Source: Temnopleurus reevesii
Taxonomy: Eukaryota > Echinodermata > Echinoidea > Temnopleuroida > Temnopleuridae
Direction: 5' to 3'
Assembly (NCBI GenBank): GCA_036244855.1
Contig: BQKZ01001488.1
Coordinates: 49,891 to 88,545, forward strand
DNA: 38,655 nt
The notes under the pieces are model-generated. The model saw nothing but the letters and a program-made list of their open reading frames with translations. It was not told where the DNA came from and searched no databases. Of this stretch, positions 32,974 to 38,655 are shown piece by piece. Position numbers and translations under genes: made by a program. The stretch's first letter is position 1, and each line of letters starts with the position of its first letter.

Positions 32974-33347
32974 TAAGAGCAATGTCGGTCGTACGGGCTC
33001 ATTGCCAATCTGAATTTCCATTGATTTTATTCATCTAGTTATAAAATGCTCTTAATAATCATGGAATAAAAATGTGGCTAGTTTGAAGGAGACGTTTTCT
33101 TTTGGACGCTCTGCATTGGACCTTTTTCAGTAGCATAAGGTGAGAAGTGCATAACTCATATGATGATATTTCTCACTACACCTATTATGGCTTTAATTGA
33201 AAATATCATGTGTAAAGAGCATAAATCATGATGGACATGATTGCTGTACAAGAAACCGCCATATTCACGATGATTTTAATCATTGATAGCATTGACTTCT
33301 ACTGCCTCTGCTCGAACAGTCAGCATAAGGAGGCGCCGTGGTGTGTG

Positions 33348-33637
33348 GAGGCGCCGTGGTGTAGTGGTCGTGACTCTTGCCTTTCAACTAGAGGGTCGTA
33401 GGTTCGAATCCTACCAATGGCGTCAATTTCCTTCAGCAAGAAATGCATCCATATTGTGCTGCACTCAACTCACGTGAGGTGCATGGGTACCTGGTAGGAA
33501 TATTTATTCCTTGAAATGCCAAGTGCGCCGCGGATGGCTGCCGGGCTAAAGCCAGGGTAATGATAATGTAAAGCGCCTTGAGTACTCAGCAGAGTGGATA
33601 CGTGCGCTATATAAATTGCATCTATTATTATTATTAT
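33348..33637 (+). mobile_element. tRNA-derived SINE (left copy)
   Basis: The head GGCGCCGTGGTGTAGTGGTC contains an A-box-like TGGTGTAGTGG, and GGTTCGAATCC at 33401-33411 is a perfect B box, so it carries an internal RNA polymerase III promoter. The body includes AATTTCCTTCAGCAAGAAAT and GCCGCGGATGGCTGCCGGGC, and it ends GCGCTATATAAATTGCATC with an ATT repeat tail. About 290 bases. Confidence 0.88.
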
Positions 33638-33934
33638 AATTTGTATAAATACACCATGCTTTTTTAAAGTGAAATCCACAAGGTAGCATATATGCACCAG
33701 TGCATCATAAGAGACCTCCATGCTTCAACTTTAGTGCATTCTTACATAAAGACATAACACAAGTCTATTTAGGACCTTGAATCATGATAACAAGTGATAG
33801 ATTATAGTACAGTTGACAAAATTGGACTATAAGATGCCATGAATAGCCAGGAATCTAGCCATCAAAAGTCACAAGCAGTGAGTCCCNATTGATAGCATTG
33901 ACTTCTACTGCCTCTGCTCGAACAGTCAGCATAA

Positions 33935-34227
33935 GGAGGCGCCGTGGTGTAGTGGTCGTGACTCTCGCCTTTCAACTAGAGGGTTGTGGGTTCGAATCCT
34001 ACCAATGACGTCAATTTCCTTCAGCAAGATATTCATCCACATTGTGCTGCACTCAACTCACGTGAGGTGAATGGGTACCTGGCAGGAATATTTATTCCTT
34101 GAAATGCCAAGTGCGCCGCGGATGGCTGCCGGGCTAAAGCCAGGGTAATGATAATGTAAAGCGCCCTGAGCACTCAGCAGAGTGGATACGTGCGCTATAT
34201 AAATTGCATCTATTATTATTATTATAA
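33935..34227 (+). mobile_element. tRNA-derived SINE (right copy, likely the same locus)
   Basis: Same element with few substitutions; the B box GGTTCGAATCC is intact. Because the flanks also match the left copy, it is more likely the other allele than an independent insertion. Confidence 0.85.
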
Positions 34228-34636
34228 TTTGTATCAATACATCATGCTTTTCATCTTTGAAGCAAAATCCACAAGGTAGCGCCCATGCACCAGTGCACCA
34301 TAAGAGACCTCCATGCTTCGACATAAGCACATATTGATATAAAGACATTACACAGATCTATCTTTGAATCTCAAATAATGATACCAAGTGATAGATTATA
34401 GTACAGTTGACAAAATTGGACTAACAGTTGCCATGAATATTCAAGAATCCTGCCATAAGTCAGAGGCAGTGAGTCCCACTCTCAAATAGCATGGGCTCTG
34501 CTTTCCTTCTCATTTCCAACGAAGAGTTCCATGTCCGGTGTTCTAGAAGACGTCACACAATGCACAGAGTATGCACAAATGTCTGCATTGAAGGAAGATG
34601 ACCATAAATGTCTGTATGATTGGAACATGTACTGGA

Positions 34637-34741
34637 TCAGACTGCGTTCGAATTTTTGCTGCGGTAGAGTAACGTGAGATCACCACCACTCTTCCAGATG
34701 AAATGTTTGATGGTACGGAGATCCATGTTGGGATCTAGTAC
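34637..34741 (-). CDS. WDR48: WDR48 terminal exon
   Basis: The acceptor is CTCGTTTCAG and the exon starts in phase 0. It encodes [20 protein letters not shown], then [14 protein letters not shown] and TGA at 34637-34639. This matches the end of vertebrate WDR48 up to the last few residues, which differ. Confidence 0.95.
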   Translation of the reverse strand, partial: VLDPNMDLRTIKHFIWKSGGDLTLLYRSKNSNAV

Positions 34742-37700
34742 CTGAAACGAGACAAGACAGAGATAAAGGGGTGATTATATCATACAAATTTGCATAATTA
34801 GATTGCTATTTTATGATAATTCCTCCTGGTTGGACACAAATATTTCAAATGTCTATGATAACTACCAATCCGAACTTGAAATCAGTCCTGATGAGTCATT
34901 GCATGTATGTGATGAGAAACCGTAAAGTTAGTGCTTCTTATTGGGAAATTTCTCAAATGAAACAAACTTGAAGTGAAAAAATTGTAACAACAATATTCAC
35001 TGATATACTACTAAATATTTGCCAAAATAAGATTAACAAACCTTCAGAAGGCTAGCAATGACTTTGGGGTCCATATTATGGTATTGCTAGGTTCTGAATT
35101 CACTATATTCATTGAGATATGAGTAAGCCCTAATGAAGTGAAAGAGAATTGGAAAAGTAAGGAATATTGTTATATGTTAGCTTGTCGAAAAGTCAGCTGA
35201 CAATTCTCTTTAGTATAATGAATATAAATAACAATGAAACTAGATCTTACTTGGTCTTGACACAGCAGTTCTACTTTCTCTTCAGAGATACTGCTCAGCT
35301 CGGAATCCCTGTCGCCGCCGTCTCCGGTCCCGTAACCGTTTGTGGCCCCTGCAGACGGCGTCGAGGATGCAGTGTATGCTCCCATCACCTTCTCATAGAC
35401 GTGTTCCAGGACTTTCCTGGCCTGCAGCATGTCACTGGCTGAGAGCCTATCTCTGTAATAATAAAACAAACATTGTGAATAAATGGAGAAGTAGGGCATG
35501 AAAATTTTCTTGGCCTGAAGCATGTCACTGAATTACTTCCATCTTTGTAATCAGAAAAAAACATTCAATATTAAGCTAGTTTTCTTTAGATTTGGAATTA
35601 TCAGCGTCCTCCAGCATGTAAATTTTAAATCTTTATGGCACATTTTGGTGCACAGGAGTCATTTACTAAGGAAAGATGAGAATCTGAGTTTTTGCAAGTG
35701 TGAACCAATCAGAGAAGGTAACTTATTTCTTGTTTTCATTATGCTTGGTTTTGTTGAGGGATATTAATATAATGGCTGAGATTTGTTAGATGATCTCATC
35801 CTATAAAGCACTAGGCTGCAAAGCTCCTGAAAGACCTGGATTTTCTTGGTGCTTCAGACTGGAACTTGTTTATAGATTTCGCTACATTATAAAAAAAATA
35901 ATAATAATAATATCAACTTACTTTTTCAATGTTCTATTGCCTGATGGATTGTGTGGTTGCAGGAAGAAGGAGATCTTGTTGAACTTCGGTTGATTGTGCT
36001 GAAAGTTAATCAAACGATATAAATGCAGATCATGATTAGGGCAGATAAAGTTATAATATTTCAATAGGAGGAGTAAAAAGGAAATAGTTAATATTGTACT
36101 TCCTTTGTCTAGGCTTCATATTGGAAGATTTCAATCATATCAGATATCAAAGCTTCAAATTTTGAAGTTACAATTGTTGAGGTTTGCCTGCTGGCAACAA
36201 CTTAAATTTAGAATTTGACCACAATTTTCTATCAAACTGACAGCTCTTGTCTTATTTTAGTACAAGACAGTAAATCAATATCCACATAAAAAAATAACAA
36301 AAGAGTAGTTTGTATCACCCAGAGCTGAAAGAAAACTAATAACAGAATAAGGAGCAAAGTGAAAAAAAAAGTTTTGAAAATTAATTATGCTCATCAATTT
36401 CTAGCAAATAGCCACATAGAAAACATGTTGTGATAAAAATAGATGTTCGATCTAATTCTATTTCATTAAAAATTTACAATAATATTATGTTATCTTTCAC
36501 CATCTACCAAATTAAAAATATGATAAAAAGAAAACCAAGCCTCACCTCCACTGTGACAGACACCACCCACTGGGGTACATTCTCATTGAGAAGTGACCTC
36601 TCAGAGTCTCCGCTCGCATCTCGGCACAAGAACCTGAAGAGCGTGCGACCTCCAACCTCAGTGAAGATGACTGGTGTGTGGGCGGGCACGCTGAAGTAGC
36701 TGTTACCCTTGTTGCTGTCTGTCGTCGGAGGGTGGGGCGAGGTGGGGGATGATGAGCTCACCGCAAGGTTGATGTCTCCTGTGCTTGTGTTGATTCCATT
36801 CACTAAACAGAAGAGGGAGAAATTCTATTAGATGTGAAAATGTTACTGTTGTTGCTATCAGACAGGGAAGGATGGTGGTAAAAGGGGGAGGAATAAGGAG
36901 CCCAATGCTAGGTTGATGTCGCCTTTACTTCCATCGATTCCTTCCACTAGACAAAAGAGGTTATAGATTTTTCATATAGGAATATTCACCAAAATTGGGG
37001 TTGATTTGCTAACAAATATGAGTGGATCCAGGAGTTGATGGGGGGGGGGGCGGTGGTAATTATAATAGATGTATCATATGAAAATATGATGATAACAAAT
37101 GACTGAATTTCCCTGAATTCCTTGTGAGTTCTCTCACCAAGCAGAAGAGGGACACATTTTTAAAGATATATGATATTAGAGATGATTTTGTAGTATTTGC
37201 TGCATACAGCAAGAAATGGAAGGGCCCTCAATGACTTGACAAGCACTAAGAAAACATTCAATAGTGGGGTAAAGAAGGACAACGAATACAAGAAACGCTT
37301 TTTCTTGTTCCATTTTCCTGGATGGATATTATCATTGTCTGTAATGGGCAGGAATAATGTGGATGCTGGAAAAATGAATCAAAACTTACCGTGGCCGTTT
37401 ACGCTAGCTGGATCATAGGCATGTGTTCTTGGCCAGTGTTCCAGTAAAGCTTGCAACACGAGTCCTCCATAGTTAACTGTGAATTAGGGAGAAGTAAAAT
37501 ATGTAGTGAATTATTCCTGAAATTATCTAGATACAGGGTTCATTCATTACTTACAAAACATGCACTTCCAAATGTTACCAAAGTGGGACAAACAATTAAA
37601 TGCAAACTTCACTTTGTCTTGACTCTGTAAACTTGACATGCAATTATCAGCACGATACTAAATGAAGGGAAAGAGAAGCACTGCAACAATCAAAGACAAA

Positions 37701-38199
37701 CTTACTCTTTTCTAACATCTTAAAATTGTCATGGGATTAAAATATTGAAATATCTGTTCTTAATGGAAATTTTATTCAAATTTAATCATATGTCATTTCA
37801 ACTGATATTTGTTTCAGTTGTATTACATTTACCATGTAATTGCAAATTATTTACCAAGTACATATATAGTCAATTCCACCAAAGTCGAATGTGTTTTTAA
37901 GTCAACTATTTGCCAAAGTCAATGAAAATTGTTAGAACAAATCATACAAAACCTGTTTTACCTTAAAGTCAAATTTCTCCTCAGTCTAACAGATTTTTGT
38001 GGTTCTAGGATTATTTGACCTGGTCAGAGTTAGCAGTATTACACAAAGTGGAAGACAGTTTATCAAATTTTTCCTGCCCAGAATGAGAATTACTAAACTA
38101 ACCTTTGATATCAGGTGCATCTGATGGTCCCAACTCACTGTCCTTCGATGATACCCAGGCAGCAAAACAGTCACCCTCTTCTAAATGGATGCACAGCAT
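34637..38199 (-). CDS. WDR48: WDR48/UAF1, C-terminal 274 residues (gene continues past the right edge)
   Basis: Six exons, 38199-38103, 37476-37390, 36802-36546, 35998-35922, 35452-35251 and 34741-34637, join without a phase conflict into 275 codons including the stop. WDR48 (UAF1) is the WD40 cofactor that activates the deubiquitinases USP1, USP12 and USP46; with USP1 it acts on FANCD2 and PCNA in DNA repair. Diagnostic stretches are [107 protein letters not shown] and [12 protein letters not shown], which match the conserved ancillary and SUMO-like-domain region of animal WDR48. The N-terminal propeller is outside the window. Species-variable linkers are Ser/Pro-rich (36700-36790) and Gly/Ser/Thr-rich (35300-35380). 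Confidence 0.95.
35251..35452 (-). CDS. WDR48: WDR48 exon with [21 protein letters not shown]
   Basis: The acceptor is TTTTATTATTACAG and the donor CAA|GTAAGATC. After one base completing Lys, the exon encodes [20 protein letters not shown], a Gly/Ser/Thr-rich linker that differs from the vertebrate acidic linker, and [13 protein letters not shown] 20-base direct echo of the CTGCAGCATGTCACTG region occurs in the upstream intron near 35514-35528. Confidence 0.93.
35922..35998 (-). CDS. WDR48: WDR48 exon with [13 protein letters not shown]
   Basis: Seventy-seven bases, phase 0 to phase 2, between an ACTTTCAG acceptor and an AAA AA|GTAAGT donor. It encodes [20 protein letters not shown] and NRTLK plus part of a Lys codon. 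The Lys is completed by the first base of the next exon to give the conserved KKDRLS. Confidence 0.93.
36546..36802 (-). CDS. WDR48: WDR48 exon with the HTPVIF...GGRTLFR core
   Basis: The exon begins with the last two bases of a split Val codon after CTCTTCTGTTTAG and ends in phase 0 at VTVE|GTGAGG. A Ser/Pro/Thr linker is followed by [20 protein letters not shown] and [10 protein letters not shown]. The core is strongly conserved and the linker is not. Confidence 0.93.
37390..37476 (-). CDS. WDR48: WDR48 exon with [18 protein letters not shown]
   Basis: Eighty-seven bases, phase 1 to phase 1, acceptor CCTAATTCACAG and donor [29 protein letters not shown] is among the most conserved stretches of WDR48. 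The exon ends in the linker [10 protein letters not shown], shorter than in vertebrates. Confidence 0.93.
38103..38199 (-). CDS. WDR48: WDR48 exon with [15 protein letters not shown]
   Basis: This is the most upstream WDR48 exon in the window, phase 0 to phase 1, with acceptor GATGTTGTACAG and donor AAAG|GTTAGT. It begins [15 protein letters not shown]. The MLCIHLEE segment is where the region after the WD40 propeller starts in the vertebrate protein. The end of the exon ([12 protein letters not shown]) is a variable linker. Confidence 0.92.
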
Positions 38200-38241
38200 C
38201 TGTACAACATCAAACATAATGAAGGATAATAAAATGTTAAA

Positions 38242-38321
38242 TTAACCCATTTACCACTGGAAATGAGTAATCCCTACACAAAGCTTATTTGGATTCCAGA
38301 ATTTAGCAGTCAATAGGTTAA
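38242..38321. mobile_element. 80-bp palindromic mini-element, copy 2
   Basis: It starts TTAACCCATTTACCACTGGA and ends AGCAGTCAATAGGTTAA, with CACAAAG and CCAGAATT inside as in the copy at 6774. Same 80-base length and TTAA ends. It lies in a WDR48 intron 42 bases from an exon boundary. Confidence 0.75.
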
Positions 38322-38655
38322 ATGTATTGAATTAATCCATTAAGGGATTACAGTATTATCCATCTTCAAAGCAGACCTGCTACTAATTTGAATTGAATGG
38401 GGATGATATTCTTTAAAAGAAAGAAGAGAATAATCCCAGCAGGTATCAAAATAATCACAAACTAGACGAATCCTCGACTGCGCACGGTCGAAATTTATGC
38501 CTCCGCCATCGCGCAATCAGAAAAATATGTGCGGCTTGTTCCATGCCATCAGAAATCAAAAACATCTTACAAATTTTGGGCACTGCCACCTTTGACCCCA
38601 CGAACCCAAAATCTCATAAGTTCTTCCTCACATGATTGAGCTACACAATGTAAGT
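38322..38655. other. WDR48 intron at the right edge, no exon seen
   Basis: No reading frame matching WDR48 is visible upstream of the exon at 38199 within the remaining bases. The half-palindrome ATGCCTCCGCCA lies near 38499. Confidence 0.5.

Larger units (their letters stand above)
33282..34477. repeat. Two copies of about 600 bases flanking the single N at 33887
   Basis: ATTGATAGCATTGACTTCTA begins both 33282 and 33888, and CAGTGAGTCCC ends both 33886 and 34477. Each copy includes the same SINE at the same place, so this is one insertion site seen twice. The left copy has a 19-base doubling of the SINE head (GGAGGCGCCGTGGTGTGT). Confidence 0.9.

Noticed and set aside
33348..33420. tRNA gene
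   Set aside because: A and B boxes are present, but the cloverleaf is degenerate and the sequence continues into a SINE body with an ATT tail.

Overview
The window is intron-rich, AT-rich metazoan DNA packed with short fold-back elements, tRNA-derived SINEs, long G/C homopolymers and microsatellites. Two recognisable animal genes, a repeat load of this type and high apparent heterozygosity fit a marine invertebrate deuterostome. An echinoderm such as a sea urchin is the best guess, but the species is an inference. There is no operon structure, CRISPR array, phage or prokaryotic gene.

Three protein genes are supported, all split by canonical GT-AG introns whose phases I checked by hand. (1) On the minus strand, 12600 to 3569: an unrecognised proline-rich protein with two closely spaced transmembrane segments. 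It has two candidate first coding exons (12559-12600, and 10465-10512 with an allele-like copy at 8929-8976), one 1.7 kb exon (4942-6667) and two small 3' exons. A single in-frame TAA interrupts the large exon at 5687-5689. (2) On the plus strand, 18402-22502: a Rab20-like small GTPase lacking only its first coding exon, which may lie in the 919-base gap (15913-16831) or in the sequence between that gap and exon 2. (3) On the minus strand, 38199 to 34637: the six C-terminal exons of WDR48/UAF1, the WD40 activator of USP1/USP12/USP46 deubiquitinases; its propeller lies beyond the right edge. Genes 2 and 3 converge across about 12 kb of repeat-rich intergenic/3'UTR sequence. Nothing suggests that the three genes work together.

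A structural caution changes how the window should be read. Each of the four single-N positions (9003, 11561, 27604, 33887) joins two copies of the same sequence, in the arrangement expected when overlapping ends of neighbouring contigs (probably divergent haplotypes) were placed end to end without being merged. The apparent tandem duplications 7717-10538, 11339-11762, 26543-29280 and 33282-34477 are therefore probably single loci present twice, and the real locus is about 3 kb shorter.

Layout: 1-3568 repeats and the likely 3' side of gene 1; 3569-12600 gene 1; 12601-15912 intergenic with two striking palindromes; 15913-16831 gap; 16832-18401 purine-rich tract and a 612-bp fold-back element; 18402-22502 Rab20-like gene with fold-back elements in its introns; 22503-34636 UTR/intergenic with a SINE, a pogo/Tigger-like MITE, two 176-bp MITE copies and other repeats; 34637-38199 WDR48 exons; 38200-38655 intron with an 80-bp mini-element.
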